A stretch of DNA of 64,000 bases, from positions 1 through 64,000 of the forward strand of contig JAPDPR010000013.1 in NCBI GenBank assembly GCA_034506335.1, read 5' to 3'. This document shows positions 49,973 through 59,614 of the stretch, piece after piece. Position 1 is the stretch's first letter; every line of letters starts with the position of its first letter. The notes under the pieces were generated by a model. That model did no database searches and had not been told where the DNA came from. It was given only the letters and a program-made list of their open reading frames with translations. A program made the position numbers and the translations under genes. The stretch is from a candidate division KSB1 bacterium. Its GTDB lineage: Bacteria; Zhuqueibacterota; Zhuqueibacteria; JANLFK01; Oleimicrobiaceae.

Positions 49973-51354
49973 AGGAAAAGCTTTACGCCTACCTCACGCA
50001 TCGGCAAAGCGCCGTTTCTTCCGTACAGCTTGTCAGGGACGTGTTGAGAATTCAGGGAGCCACGGCGCAGCTGGCGGATACCTTGATTGCCAGCGCCGTG
50101 GAGGGCGATCCGCGTTTCGAGCGTACCACAACAGGGTGGAAGGTAGCAGGATACGCGCTGGATCAGGTACGCTTCACGGTGTTGCAGCAAAGCAAGGAAC
50201 CATCGCGAATTGCCTTCGCCTTAGTCGAAAGGATGAGACTGCAGAACAAAGGGGTTGTGGAAATCCTGCCGTCGCCTATGAGCGCAAGGGTGACTTGGGA
50301 CCGTCCCCTGCTCGGCGACCTGGAGGAAACGGACCCGCTCGCCTACCTGGTGAACGTGGTGCAGGGCGGTTGCGTGGTCGAGTTCAAGGGTGCCGCAGGT
50401 TTGCGCATGCTGAACAGTCTGAGCGTGCGGGAGGGCGTAGGCGAGATAGAGTGCGACCATCTTTCGCTCCAGGGCCTCGCCCTGGGGGAACTCGGGGTCC
50501 GGTATGCTTCGCCCGAGGCGTTGGCCAAGGGGCTCCGGGTGAGCGTCCACCTGGATGAGAGGGGTGTGGTACCGGTTGACCTCCTCGCTGAGCTGCTCCT
50601 TGTTCTGCTGGAGCGGTGCCGAAACAAGGGGCTCAGTACGCTGGAGGAGATTCTTCAGTTGGCCGAACCACCGGCGCCGCCGGCTACATGGGCAAGGCTC
50701 CGGTTCGGCCCGGATTTCCTGCGGCAGGTGCCGCAGCTCCCCGGGGCATACCTCATGGTTAGTCAGATGGGTGAAGTCCTGTACGTGGGGAAGGCCCGCA
50801 ACCTGCGCCAACGCCTCCGCAGCTACTTTCAGCCCACGCATGCGGAGGAAACAAAGGTTGCACTCCTGCACCGGCACCTCTACGACATTCGTATCGAGCC
50901 GGTTGGCTCGGAACTGGAGGCGCTGCTGCTGGAGCACAGGCTCATTAGGCAATATGACCCGCCAGTGAATCGGCAGGTGGCGGTGCATCCACGGACGGTG
51001 CGATCCAGCACGCGCTCAAACTGCATTGTCGTGATGCCCTCCGTGGCGCCGGGTGCCGTGGAGCTGTTTCTTGCATCGAGGAGCGGTTTGTTCCGCCAGA
51101 TGCGGGTGGTACCCCCAGTCCCCGAGCAGCACGTCCAGGCACTTCTCGCCGAGATTTACTTTGCCGCCCAGGCGCCGCAACCGAAAGAGTTGGAGCTGGA
51201 GCTCAGCGAAATCATGTTCAGCTGGCTGGAACAGCACAGAGACAGCGTGAGTTGGATCGAGGTAGATGGCACGGCTGGCTTGCACGATTGTCTGCGCCTG
51301 GTCAGGCTGCACGTGGAGCGCTTCGAGCCGGGCATCAGGCAGATCTTTCGCTAA
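49969..51354 (+). CDS. GIY-YIG nuclease fused to wHTH and degenerate DnaQ-like domain
   Basis: 461 residues. An N-terminal winged-helix-like part (1-60) and a middle part (about 95-225) that resembles the C-terminal half of a DnaQ-type exonuclease (ECDHLSLQGLALGELGV and PEALAKGL) but lacks the DEDDh acidic residues. Then a UvrC-like GIY-YIG domain at about 256-335: LPGAYLMVSQMGEVLYVGKARNLRQRLRSYF (split here), with Tyr, Tyr, Gly-Lys, Arg and the later Glu (SELEALLLEHRLI). DnaQ-UvrC-type fusions are common in bacteria; here the exonuclease half seems dead. Possible role in DNA repair. The middle-domain comparison is inference. Confidence 0.8.
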   Translation: MKEKLYAYLTHRQSAVSSVQLVRDVLRIQGATAQLADTLIASAVEGDPRFERTTTGWKVAGYALDQVRFTVLQQSKEPSRIAFALVERMRLQNKGVVEILPSPMSARVTWDRPLLGDLEETDPLAYLVNVVQGGCVVEFKGAAGLRMLNSLSVREGVGEIECDHLSLQGLALGELGVRYASPEALAKGLRVSVHLDERGVVPVDLLAELLLVLLERCRNKGLSTLEEILQLAEPPAPPATWARLRFGPDFLRQVPQLPGAYLMVSQMGEVLYVGKARNLRQRLRSYFQPTHAEETKVALLHRHLYDIRIEPVGSELEALLLEHRLIRQYDPPVNRQVAVHPRTVRSSTRSNCIVVMPSVAPGAVELFLASRSGLFRQMRVVPPVPEQHVQALLAEIYFAAQAPQPKELELELSEIMFSWLEQHRDSVSWIEVDGTAGLHDCLRLVRLHVERFEPGIRQIFR

Positions 51355-51390
51355 GAGGTGCATCGGCAAATTCGAGGACAGAAGGTGGGA

Positions 51391-53934
51391 GTGAGTCTCC
51401 GGGCGCGGATCAGCCGGCTGGTTGTGTTACCCTGCCTACTTCTTCAGGTGGCTCCTGGCAGAGCAGGAGTCCCTTCTCCAGAGGAGTTTTTCGGCTTCCG
51501 CGTGGGGAGTGAGGGCCTGCTTCTGGACTATGACCAGTTGCGCTCTTATTTCTATGTTCTCTCCCAGTCTTCCCCTCGCATTCGACTCCATGAGGTCGGC
51601 CGCACTACCGAAGGGAGACCGTTTCTTGTGGCGGTGATTAGCTCTGTCGCCAACCTAGCGCGTGAGTCCTACTTCCGTGCGCTCCAAGCCAGACTCGCGG
51701 ACGCACGCGTCACGAGCCAGGAGCAAGCCGAGCGCCTCTGCTCCGAGGCGCGCGGGGTGGTGGACATAAACTGCAGCATTCACCCCACCGAAGTGGGGGC
51801 TTCCCAAATGGCGGCAGAGCTCGCCTATGAACTTCTCAGCGAAGAATCGCCACGCGCCGAGCTGGTGCGCAACGAGGTGATCGCGCTGCTCATCCCAGCT
51901 CACAACCCAGATGGGCTTGAGCTGGTGGCAGACTGGTACCGCAAGTATGTGGGTACGCCCTATGAGGGGACTTTGCCGCCGTTTCTCTATCACCGTTACA
52001 CTGGGCATGACCTAAACCGCGATTGGTTCATGCTCACTCAGGTGGAGACGGGGTTGACGGTGGACAGTGTGTACAACGCCTGGCGGCCGCATGTGGTAGT
52101 GGACATGCATCAGATGGGCTCACAGGGAGCACGGTTGTTTGTGCCACCTTACGTGGATCCCATTGACCCAAATGTGGACCCAGTGTTGCAGGCAGCCATG
52201 ACGGCACTTGGGGCGCATGTTGCGTTAGAGCTCACTGTTCAGGGTTATGCAGGGGTCATCACGCACTCCGGCTTCGATGCATGGACACCGGCGCGTGCTT
52301 ATCCAAATTACCACGGCGGCATCAGGTTTCTTGTCGAGACGGCGAGTTGCCTCCTGGCCAGCTCGGTCCAGGTGACGCCTCAGGCGGATAGCGGGCGTCG
52401 GGGCGAAGGTTTGAGCAGAAGTTGGAACTTGCCCCTCCCATGGCCTGGCGGTCCCTGGACCCTGCGCCACATCGTGGACTATGACAAAGCGGTGGCATGG
52501 GCCGTGTTGGAGCACGTGGCGCGCAACCGCGTGCTTTGGGTGCGCAACGCTTACACAGTGGCTCAGAATGCCCTACGGGCACGGGATGAGGTTTCCGCCT
52601 TCGTAGTACCTCGCGACCAGCCAGATCCGCCTGCGGCGCTCCAGATGCTGCAGACGTTGCGCCGCGGTCTGGTGGAAATCTACGAGGCACAAGCACCGTT
52701 CACCATCGGGGGCTGTTGTTACGCAGCAGGCACGTATGTCATCCCGCTCGCGCAACCGTACGGAGGCTACGCGCGTACGTTGTTGGAGCCCACCGTGTAC
52801 CGGCCACCGCGCGTTCATCCCGACGGTCCTCCCGCCGAGCCCTATGACGTCACAGCCCACCAGCTGCCGCTGCTGATGGGAGTACGGGTGGAGAAAGTGT
52901 CGGGGCCGTTGCCGGCGGGCCTGCACCTGAAGCCAGCCGCACTGGAGCCCATGGGAGGCGTTCGAGAGCAGAGGAAGGCTTTCGCCTATCTGCTTGCGCC
53001 GCACACCCATTCCCACGCCGCAGCAAATCTGGTTATGCGTACCGGCGGGCACGTTTTCTGGGCCTCTGAACCCTTCACTGCAGCAGGACTGCTCTGGCCT
53101 GAAGGCACGTTTGTATTAGAAAACGTGGAGCATTGGCAGACATTGGATAGCCTAGCGCGCCAGGCAGGCCTGGAGCTTGTCCCTGTAGACAGCCCGCTCC
53201 GGGTCCAACTTCGGCGCATCGCGTCGCCGCGAATAGCCGTGTATGAGAGCTATGTGGCCGCCGCAGATGAGGGTTGGCTTCGCTGGGTGTTGGAGAAGGA
53301 GGGGTTTTCTTACCAGTCGGTGCACGACGTAGATATCAGAGCGGGTGACCTTGCCAGGCGTTTCGACGTGGTCCTCCTTCCCAGCCTTAGCGAGCGGGCC
53401 CTTCGAGAGGGACTCAGCGCGGATCGCTACCCGCGTGCCTTTGCTGGTGGCCTTGGCCAGGAGGGGATTGAGCAACTTCGACACTTCGTGGCCCACGGTG
53501 GGACGCTCATCGCGCTGGGCACGGCGTGTGAACTGCCGTTGCGCCACTGTGCACTCCCCGTGCGCAATGTGCTCGAGGGAAAAGAGGGCCAGAGATTCCG
53601 CTGTCCGGGCTCGCTGGTGCGGATGCGATGCGATCCCCACCATCCCCTCTGTTATGGCATGCAGGAGGAGGGAGCTGCTTTCGTCACCGAGAAGATGGCG
53701 TTTGATCCCTCCTCGTGTGAGGCGCCAATCACTTTCGCAACGAACGGACTGTTGCTGAGCGGGTGGTTGGAGGGAGAAGACCTCATCGCCAATCGAGCTG
53801 CTGTGGCGGCATGTTCCATGGGCAAGGGCAGGGTCGTCCTCTTCGGATTCAGGCCCCACTTTCGGGCCTGGACCGTGGGGACCTTTCGGGTGCTCTTCAA
53901 TGCGCTGTACTGGGGATCGCTCAGGGAGCAGTAG
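51391..53934 (+). CDS. exported M14-family metallocarboxypeptidase-like protein
   Basis: 847 residues from GTG 51391 (GGTGGG upstream; GTG 51358 is in frame but weaker). Signal peptide about 1-24. The M14 core is about 40-370: GRTTEGRPFLVAVISS, zinc ligands in NCSIHPTEVGASQ (HPTE), AHNPDGLE and RYTGHDLNRDWFM, then DMHQMGSQGARLF (third zinc His). A long C-terminal part (about 480-847) looks like a glutamine-amidotransferase-type domain (LPSLSERALREG, LRHFVAHGGTLIALG). This two-part arrangement is common in exported M14 peptidases of environmental bacteria. It is probably secreted into the periplasm or outside. Confidence 0.87.
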   Translation: MSLRARISRLVVLPCLLLQVAPGRAGVPSPEEFFGFRVGSEGLLLDYDQLRSYFYVLSQSSPRIRLHEVGRTTEGRPFLVAVISSVANLARESYFRALQARLADARVTSQEQAERLCSEARGVVDINCSIHPTEVGASQMAAELAYELLSEESPRAELVRNEVIALLIPAHNPDGLELVADWYRKYVGTPYEGTLPPFLYHRYTGHDLNRDWFMLTQVETGLTVDSVYNAWRPHVVVDMHQMGSQGARLFVPPYVDPIDPNVDPVLQAAMTALGAHVALELTVQGYAGVITHSGFDAWTPARAYPNYHGGIRFLVETASCLLASSVQVTPQADSGRRGEGLSRSWNLPLPWPGGPWTLRHIVDYDKAVAWAVLEHVARNRVLWVRNAYTVAQNALRARDEVSAFVVPRDQPDPPAALQMLQTLRRGLVEIYEAQAPFTIGGCCYAAGTYVIPLAQPYGGYARTLLEPTVYRPPRVHPDGPPAEPYDVTAHQLPLLMGVRVEKVSGPLPAGLHLKPAALEPMGGVREQRKAFAYLLAPHTHSHAAANLVMRTGGHVFWASEPFTAAGLLWPEGTFVLENVEHWQTLDSLARQAGLELVPVDSPLRVQLRRIASPRIAVYESYVAAADEGWLRWVLEKEGFSYQSVHDVDIRAGDLARRFDVVLLPSLSERALREGLSADRYPRAFAGGLGQEGIEQLRHFVAHGGTLIALGTACELPLRHCALPVRNVLEGKEGQRFRCPGSLVRMRCDPHHPLCYGMQEEGAAFVTEKMAFDPSSCEAPITFATNGLLLSGWLEGEDLIANRAAVAACSMGKGRVVLFGFRPHFRAWTVGTFRVLFNALYWGSLREQ

Positions 53935-53961
53935 AGTGGCAATCGGACTCGCGGAGGACCA

Positions 53962-54708
53962 GTGGCTGCCCAACTCTTCGGACCGCAGGTGAGCGCATAC
54001 GTAGTGACCATTCGCAACTGGCGCGTGGCCAGGGCCGTGCGTCGTTACCTGCAAACGTCGGATCGGTTCGCCACTCTATTCGAGGGGTTTGTCCGCGAAC
54101 TGGGTGCGCCTGTCGAGGAGCTCCGGGCGGTGCGCGCTATGCTTGACGACGTCCATCGCGACTTGACGCTTGTGTTCCGTCGCCCGGACGATATCGCCGC
54201 GGGTAGATTCGAGCCAGTGGCAAAGTTCACTCCCGAAGGTGCCGAGCTGCGCATGCTTATCAATGTGGAGCTCCTCCGGCACAAGATGATGGTGGTAGAA
54301 GAGTACCGCTGCGGCGTGGGCTACTACCGGGACGACCTTCAGGGCGCTCAGGTTCTCCAAGAAACCTTGTCCACCAACCTGGTGAATATCAAAGTGCTCT
54401 TCGATGAGGGGCGCGAGCTGCTCTTGGAGCTTGTGGACTCGAACAAAGAGAACGTGGTCTTGCTTGCGTGGATGCTTGAGGAGCCGGAAGAGGTCCTGGT
54501 CGGCTTGGGGGTGTCCACGCAGGCATTGCTGGCGCGCCTGTTTGGACCGGAGCATGTTCCGGATGTCTATCGCAAAGTGGGGGAGTACTACCTGGAAAGC
54601 GGGTGGGGCGAACGCGCGGCGCGGGTGCTCGCCGAAGGGGCGCGGTTCAAGGACAGCTTCGTGCCCCCACCCGAGGCGGCACCGGCGACGCTCACCGATG
54701 AGAAATGA
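53962..54708 (+). CDS. hypothetical protein
   Basis: 248 residues from GTG 53962 with GGAGGA upstream. No recognised family. Mostly helical; a basic stretch (IRNWRVARAVRRYLQTSD) at 17-34, then long helices (LRMLINVELLRHKMMVVEEYRC and LLLELVDSNKENVVLLAWMLEE). No signal or membrane segment, so cytoplasmic. Adjacent to the STAS protein gene downstream, which has its own promoter. Confidence 0.6.
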   Translation: MAAQLFGPQVSAYVVTIRNWRVARAVRRYLQTSDRFATLFEGFVRELGAPVEELRAVRAMLDDVHRDLTLVFRRPDDIAAGRFEPVAKFTPEGAELRMLINVELLRHKMMVVEEYRCGVGYYRDDLQGAQVLQETLSTNLVNIKVLFDEGRELLLELVDSNKENVVLLAWMLEEPEEVLVGLGVSTQALLARLFGPEHVPDVYRKVGEYYLESGWGERAARVLAEGARFKDSFVPPPEAAPATLTDEK

Positions 54709-54709
54709 G

Positions 54710-54738
54710 TTGCAATCTTGGGTGGAAATTCGTAAATT
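54710..54738 (+). promoter_or_regulatory. STAS gene promoter
   Basis: TTGCAA (54710-54715), 17-nt spacer, TAAATT (54733-54738), 40 bases before ATG 54778. Confidence 0.5.
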
Positions 54739-54777
54739 GCATACGCTGTCGGAGCTGATCAACTTGTGGAGGGTGAG

Positions 54778-55119
54778 ATGGCAATCAAAGAACAGATGCA
54801 TGGCAACGTGGCAGTCCTGCAACTCAAGGGCAACCTGATGGGGGGACCGGAAACGCTGGAGGTCCACGAAAAGGTGAAGGAGTTGGTCGGAAAGGGGATC
54901 AACCGCGTCGTGATGGACTTGTCCAAGGTCAAGTGGGTGAACAGCTCGGGTCTGGGTGCCATGATGGGTGCCATGACCACTGTGCGCAATGCTCAGGGGG
55001 ACCTTCGCCTCTCAGGGGTGACGGAAAAAGTGCAAAGCCTGTTGATGATTACGAAGTTGGTCACGATTTTCGATACGTTTCCGACCGTGGAAGAGGCGGT
55101 CGCCAGCTTCGGCAAGTAA
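54778..55119 (+). CDS. STAS-domain anti-anti-sigma-type protein
   Basis: 113 residues; ATG 54778 with GGAGG upstream (GTG 54766 in frame is less likely). A single STAS domain: VAVLQLKGNLMGGPETLEVH, VVMDLSKVKWVNSSGLGAMMGAM with the phosphorylatable serine region S56-S57. Such proteins are switched by a kinase and release an anti-sigma factor or act in a stressosome-like relay; no kinase is adjacent. Typical length (about 110). Confidence 0.88.
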   Translation: MAIKEQMHGNVAVLQLKGNLMGGPETLEVHEKVKELVGKGINRVVMDLSKVKWVNSSGLGAMMGAMTTVRNAQGDLRLSGVTEKVQSLLMITKLVTIFDTFPTVEEAVASFGK

Positions 55120-55161
55120 GAGGTTCCATCAGGGGTAAGTAGAGCACAGAAAGGAGCAGCG

Positions 55162-57432
55162 ATGCGTGCCGAGCACCAGCGTTGCCGCATGCCATGCGCC
55201 GTGGCAATCGCCCTGCTTCTGGGCGGGCCCCTGTCTGCCTCCGACCTGCAGAGGCCCTATGACCCGGTTGTGGTAGACGGGCGATCTTTACCCCTATTGG
55301 TGGGGTCGCAGGTGGAGCAGATCCGGGTCTATGCCTATCGCGCCAATACTGGGCAATGGGAGCCCATTCCCTTCCAGATAGACGAACGTGACAACCAGAA
55401 CACCTACTTCAATGGCACGTACAACGGGGTATTGGACTCTCTGGATCAGGTGGTCTTCATGGCGAGCGACCTGGGCGATGTGGCACCGGAAGACGGGTGG
55501 GTTGCCGATAATGCGGCCCGCTTCAATGTCCGCTACTTGGTGACGGTGGCCGACACACTTGGCGGTCTGCGGCAAGGGTATGCCTACCTCTACCTTTCGC
55601 CAGAGCTTGCAGCCTCGCCATTGCAATACATGAGCTATAACCCAGCCACCGACCTGGTCACAGGTGTGAGCTATGCCATCCAGAATGGGGTCAAAGGGTT
55701 TGCCGACTTTTTGGCCATCAATGCGGCGGCAGGGGGCGACGGGCTCGATTTTCTGGACCGGCAGAAGTTTCGTCTTCAGGTGAGCGTGTATGGACTCAAT
55801 ATCGAGCCGTTTCACGAAGACCACCCTTGGCTTTCTCTCCGCAGGGTAGACTATCGTGGTGGTGCAGTGCGGTTGATGCGGTCGCAGGTGCTGCTTTTCA
55901 GTGGCTCGGTTTTTGGGGTTACCTTTTCCGACAGCCTTAAGCTGGTCACCACCTATTACCCGCACTTTGCCTACATGTCCACCGGTGAACGGTCGCTGGT
56001 GGCTATCCCCAACGTGAGCATCCGCATGCTCCGGTTTTCCTATGACCTGAATTCGCGGGCCTTTGGCATGGTGTTTTACAACCCTTGGAACCTCGCCGGT
56101 AATCGCATCAACGCGATCGAGGCCGCGGGCTTTAATGCCACCTTGCTTTGGCCAGGGCTGAACTGGTACCTCATCACCGCCGACCCGAGCTATCCGGGGA
56201 GCGCCTTGCAGAGGGCCTCCGTGGTAGGGATTGTGGGGTTGGGAGGGAACCCGATCAGTGACCGATATCGTTTGTTCTACCGCGACAACTCGTCCCCGGA
56301 GTCTCCGAACACCGGTGAAGATGGTTCCTACGGCGAGACGGGGATAATCCTCGAAGACGACCAGACGATGCAGGGCACGCTCAACTTGACATATTGGAGC
56401 TACTATCTTCCGGAAAACCTCACCTATCAGCAGGCGGAACAAATAGCTGCACAGGCAGCAGCCCCCTTGGTGGCGTGGGGTGTGCCCGAATACTTCGATT
56501 TTACTCCGCCGGCTCGCGTAGCTGACTTAGGGGTCGTGGATGCCCAAGACACGTTCGTCATACTGAGCTTGACCGCCCCTGGAGACGACCAGTGGATGGG
56601 TGGCGCGGCCACAAGCTATGAAATTCGCTACCACACCGAGCCGGTGGGGGCCGACACAGCCGCGTGGTGGGAGGCGGCAACGCCCGTGGCCGGAGTACCC
56701 GACCCCGTAGAGCCAGGTCTGGCCCAGACAGTGGCGGTTGTCGGTCTGCAGCAGAACACGACCTACTACTTCCTGTTGGTCGCCTTCGATAATGTGGGAA
56801 ATGCATCTCCGTACTCCAATGTGGCCTCCGCGACCACACTGCCAGTGGAGCTATCGAGGTTTGTCGCGCGGGCGGGCGAAGGGCAGGTGGTGTTAGAGTG
56901 GACTACCCAAACCGAAAGCAACAACTACGGCTTTGAAGTGCAACGACAGGACGGGCGGAGTCTGGAGTGGAAAGTGGTGGGTTTCGTCCCCGGATCGGGC
57001 ACAACTTCCAGACCGCATACCTATTGCTTTGTGGACCGAAGGCTCAGCGCTCGCACTTATTACTACCGACTGAAACAGGTCGATAACGACGGCACGTTCA
57101 CTTTCTCGCCGGTGGTAGAGGTTGTGGTTGCGCCACCTGCCTCTTCGGCGCTCGTGGGTAATTACCCGAACCCGTTCAACCCTGGGACGGAGATCTCCTA
57201 TCGGGTGGGGAAGGGCCCTCAGGATGGTCCGGTGCAGGTGCGCCTTGTGCTTTACAACATGCTCGGTCAAGAGATCGCGACCTTGGTGGATGGCCTGATG
57301 GAGCCTGGGTGGTATACCGTGACCTGGGACGGACGTGATGCATTCGGCCGCTCCGCGGGATCAGGGTTGTACATCTGTCGGTTCCAGGCGGGCCAATTCG
57401 CCGCGTCAATGAAGATGCTTAAGATGCAATGA
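55162..57432 (+). CDS. exported protein with fibronectin-like and FlgD-like C-terminal sorting domains
   Basis: 756 residues. Signal peptide about 1-27. The N-terminal 450 residues are a beta-rich region of unknown type (RPYDPVVVDGRSLPLLVGSQ). A fibronectin-III-like domain lies at about 460-560 (YEIRYHTEPVGADTAAWWE, LQQNTTYYFLLVAFDNVGNASPYSN), a second beta domain, and the C-terminal block NYPNPFNPGTEISYRV, YNMLGQEIATLVDG, WDGRDAFGRSAGSGLYICRF at 680-756. The NPFNP-type tail is the FlgD-like sorting domain also seen in the protease at 20351. It is probably surface-exposed or released. Confidence 0.85.
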   Translation: MRAEHQRCRMPCAVAIALLLGGPLSASDLQRPYDPVVVDGRSLPLLVGSQVEQIRVYAYRANTGQWEPIPFQIDERDNQNTYFNGTYNGVLDSLDQVVFMASDLGDVAPEDGWVADNAARFNVRYLVTVADTLGGLRQGYAYLYLSPELAASPLQYMSYNPATDLVTGVSYAIQNGVKGFADFLAINAAAGGDGLDFLDRQKFRLQVSVYGLNIEPFHEDHPWLSLRRVDYRGGAVRLMRSQVLLFSGSVFGVTFSDSLKLVTTYYPHFAYMSTGERSLVAIPNVSIRMLRFSYDLNSRAFGMVFYNPWNLAGNRINAIEAAGFNATLLWPGLNWYLITADPSYPGSALQRASVVGIVGLGGNPISDRYRLFYRDNSSPESPNTGEDGSYGETGIILEDDQTMQGTLNLTYWSYYLPENLTYQQAEQIAAQAAAPLVAWGVPEYFDFTPPARVADLGVVDAQDTFVILSLTAPGDDQWMGGAATSYEIRYHTEPVGADTAAWWEAATPVAGVPDPVEPGLAQTVAVVGLQQNTTYYFLLVAFDNVGNASPYSNVASATTLPVELSRFVARAGEGQVVLEWTTQTESNNYGFEVQRQDGRSLEWKVVGFVPGSGTTSRPHTYCFVDRRLSARTYYYRLKQVDNDGTFTFSPVVEVVVAPPASSALVGNYPNPFNPGTEISYRVGKGPQDGPVQVRLVLYNMLGQEIATLVDGLMEPGWYTVTWDGRDAFGRSAGSGLYICRFQAGQFAASMKMLKMQ

Positions 57433-57557
57433 GGGGCCTTTTGCGGTATGTGGCGCATGGGTTGCCGCGACGGGATTGGCAGGCATAAGGCGAGTGGCTT
57501 GCCATGCCACGATGGTAGTACTTGTGAAAGGTTAGTAAGAAAGACGGAGTGGTCTCA

Positions 57558-58064
57558 ATGAGGTTTAGTTGTCGCTGTCTAGACCTTGGAGGTGCACTCT
57601 TCCTCGCGGTGCTGGTGGTGGGGTGTGCGGCGCGACGACAGGTGACCGAGCAAGGGGCTCCTGGGAAGAACGCAGGAATTGTAGAGGATTGGGACCCAGG
57701 CAGCCTGGGCGAGAGTGAGCCAGTGATCCCGATGCCGGACCGGAGTAGCCGCATTGGGGGGCAGGTTCCGAGCGTGGGGGTGGACACAGTAGCTCAGCCC
57801 TCGTCGGTCCTTGGCTATCGGGTGCAGATAGTGTCTACGCCTTTCGAAGAGGTCGCCCGCGAAGTACGCAAGGAGGCGCTGCTGAAGTTTGAGGAGCCAG
57901 TGTACATGGTCTTTGACGCGCCTTACTACAAAGTCCGGGTGGGGGACTGCATCTCCAGGTTCGAGGCAGAAGAACTCCAGCAGAAAGCCATGGAAAAAGG
58001 TTTTGGCCAAGCGTGGGTAGTGAGGACCTTGGTCTCTGCATCTCCTCCCCGGGAGCGCCCTTAG
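57558..58064 (+). CDS. SPOR-domain lipoprotein
   Basis: 168 residues from ATG 57558 (GGAG eight bases upstream). Lipobox V-V-G-C at Cys23. A low-complexity linker (30-80) leads to a SPOR domain at about 85-165: LGYRVQIVSTPFEEVAREVR, EEPVYMVFDAPYYKVRVGDC, EAEELQQKAMEKGFGQAWVV. SPOR domains bind denuded peptidoglycan at the septum. The domain was recognised by fold layout. Confidence 0.85.
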   Translation: MRFSCRCLDLGGALFLAVLVVGCAARRQVTEQGAPGKNAGIVEDWDPGSLGESEPVIPMPDRSSRIGGQVPSVGVDTVAQPSSVLGYRVQIVSTPFEEVAREVRKEALLKFEEPVYMVFDAPYYKVRVGDCISRFEAEELQQKAMEKGFGQAWVVRTLVSASPPRERP

Positions 58065-58146
58065 GCTTTGCGTGGGGTCGTTCCCCTGCGCACATATTTC
58101 CCCAGTAGTTACCCCTCGCCCCGCGTTAAATGCGCGGATTTTTCAT

Positions 58147-58175
58147 TTGCAAATCGAGGCCGATTTTATTACATT
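58147..58175 (+). promoter_or_regulatory. yebC-ruv promoter
   Basis: TTGCAA (58147-58152), 17-nt spacer, TACATT (58170-58175), 70 bases before yebC. Confidence 0.6.
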
Positions 58176-58244
58176 TAACGGCCGGACCAATGAACAGGGA
58201 GATGTTTGGTGCCGGCGATGGAGCAAGTCCGTTGGAGGTAATAC

Positions 58245-59000
58245 ATGTCGGGCCATTCCAAGTGGCATAGCATTAAGCACAAGAAGGCTAAGCTCGATGC
58301 CGAGCGGGGCCGTCTTTTCACGCGGCTAATCCGCGAGATCATTACCGCTGCACGACTGGGCGGCGGCGACGAAGACGCCAACCCTCGTCTGCGCGCGGCG
58401 GTGGCAGCTGCCAAGGCAGCCAACATGCCGGCAGCCAACATCGAGAAGGCCATCAAGAAGGGCACGGGGGAACTCCCTGGTGTGGTCTATGAGGAGGCCA
58501 CCTACGAAGGGTATGGCCCTGGGGGAGCCGCCATCCTGGTGGAAACACTGACGGACAACAAGAACCGCACGGTCGCAGAGATTCGGCATCTGTTCAGCCG
58601 TTACAATGGCAACTTGGGCGAGAACGGCTGCGTCGCCTGGATGTTCGAGAAGAAAGGCGTGATCACCATCAAGCCCTCGGGCAAGTCCGAGGACGACCTG
58701 CTGGGCATTGCTCTGGAGGCCGGCGCGGAGGACCTGCGCAACCAGGGCGAGACCTACGAGATCATCGCTGCTCCGGCAGACTTTGAGAACGTTAAGCGCG
58801 CACTGCTCGAGCACCAGATCGAGATTGAACGAGCCGAGCTGACCATGTACCCGAAGAGCACTGTCAAAGTGGAAGGGAAGAACGCTGAGACGTTGCTTAA
58901 GCTGATGGATGCCCTCGAGGAACAAGAGGACGTCCAAAATCTTTACTCCAACTTTGACATTGACGATAAGGTCCTGGAGGAGCTTGAGCAGCAGAGGTAG
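58245..59000 (+). CDS. yebC: YebC/PmpR-family regulator
   Basis: 251 residues, family length. The N-terminus MSGHSKWHSIKHKKAKLDA is invariant in YebC, followed by IKKGTGELPGVVYEEATYEGYGPGGAA and MWMFEKKG-like segments. YebC proteins affect transcription or translation and precede ruvC here, as in many bacteria. Confidence 0.95.
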   Translation: MSGHSKWHSIKHKKAKLDAERGRLFTRLIREIITAARLGGGDEDANPRLRAAVAAAKAANMPAANIEKAIKKGTGELPGVVYEEATYEGYGPGGAAILVETLTDNKNRTVAEIRHLFSRYNGNLGENGCVAWMFEKKGVITIKPSGKSEDDLLGIALEAGAEDLRNQGETYEIIAAPADFENVKRALLEHQIEIERAELTMYPKSTVKVEGKNAETLLKLMDALEEQEDVQNLYSNFDIDDKVLEELEQQR

Positions 59001-59042
59001 CGCGCGGCGCGTGTGGATCCGCGGCGATGCAGGGCGGAACAG

Positions 59043-59537
59043 GTGTACGTCTTAGGTGTTGACCCGGGGGTGGCCCGCACGGGCTATGGCGTAGTAGTCG
59101 CACAAGGTGACCGTTGGGGGGCGGTCAGCTATGGGAGTATCGTGAGTGAGGCGCGCGAGCCTCTTTCCAGACGCCTGCGCACCATCTACGATGAGCTAAC
59201 CGCCGTGCTGGACGCCTCTCCGGTGGACGGGATGGCGGTGGAGGAGCTGTTTCTCGCCAAGAACCCACGCATGGCGTTGAGCGTCGGTCACGCGCGCGGA
59301 GTGGTCCTCCTCCTGGCAGAACAGCGCGGTATCCCAGTGTTTGAGTACGCGGTCACCGAGATCAAGCGTGCAGTGGTGGGCAATGGCGCAGCCTCCAAGG
59401 AGCAGGTGCGTTACATGGTGAGCAAGCTGTTGGGCCTCGGGCACGTGCCTCAGGCGTACGATGCTGCGGACGCGCTGGCGGTTGCTCTGTGCCACCTCCA
59501 GCGTACCGCGAGGAACCCAATGCGAACTTCCGGCTGA
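59043..59537 (+). CDS. ruvC: Holliday junction resolvase RuvC
   Basis: 164 residues from GTG 59043; an upstream in-frame GTG at 59013 lacks a ribosome site and adds sequence outside the family start. Catalytic residues: Asp7 in VLGVDPGVARTGYG, Glu in VEELFLAKNP, and Asp in YDAADALAVALCH. With RuvAB it resolves Holliday junctions. In operon yebC-ruvC-ruvA-ruvB-queA. Confidence 0.95.
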   Translation: MYVLGVDPGVARTGYGVVVAQGDRWGAVSYGSIVSEAREPLSRRLRTIYDELTAVLDASPVDGMAVEELFLAKNPRMALSVGHARGVVLLLAEQRGIPVFEYAVTEIKRAVVGNGAASKEQVRYMVSKLLGLGHVPQAYDAADALAVALCHLQRTARNPMRTSG

Positions 59538-59614
59538 GCGTTTGACTTCCAAATGGTACGCCAAGATGGGATGGCTGCGCTCCTAAAGCCCTTGCCAACG
59601 GTGCTAACGCGGCA

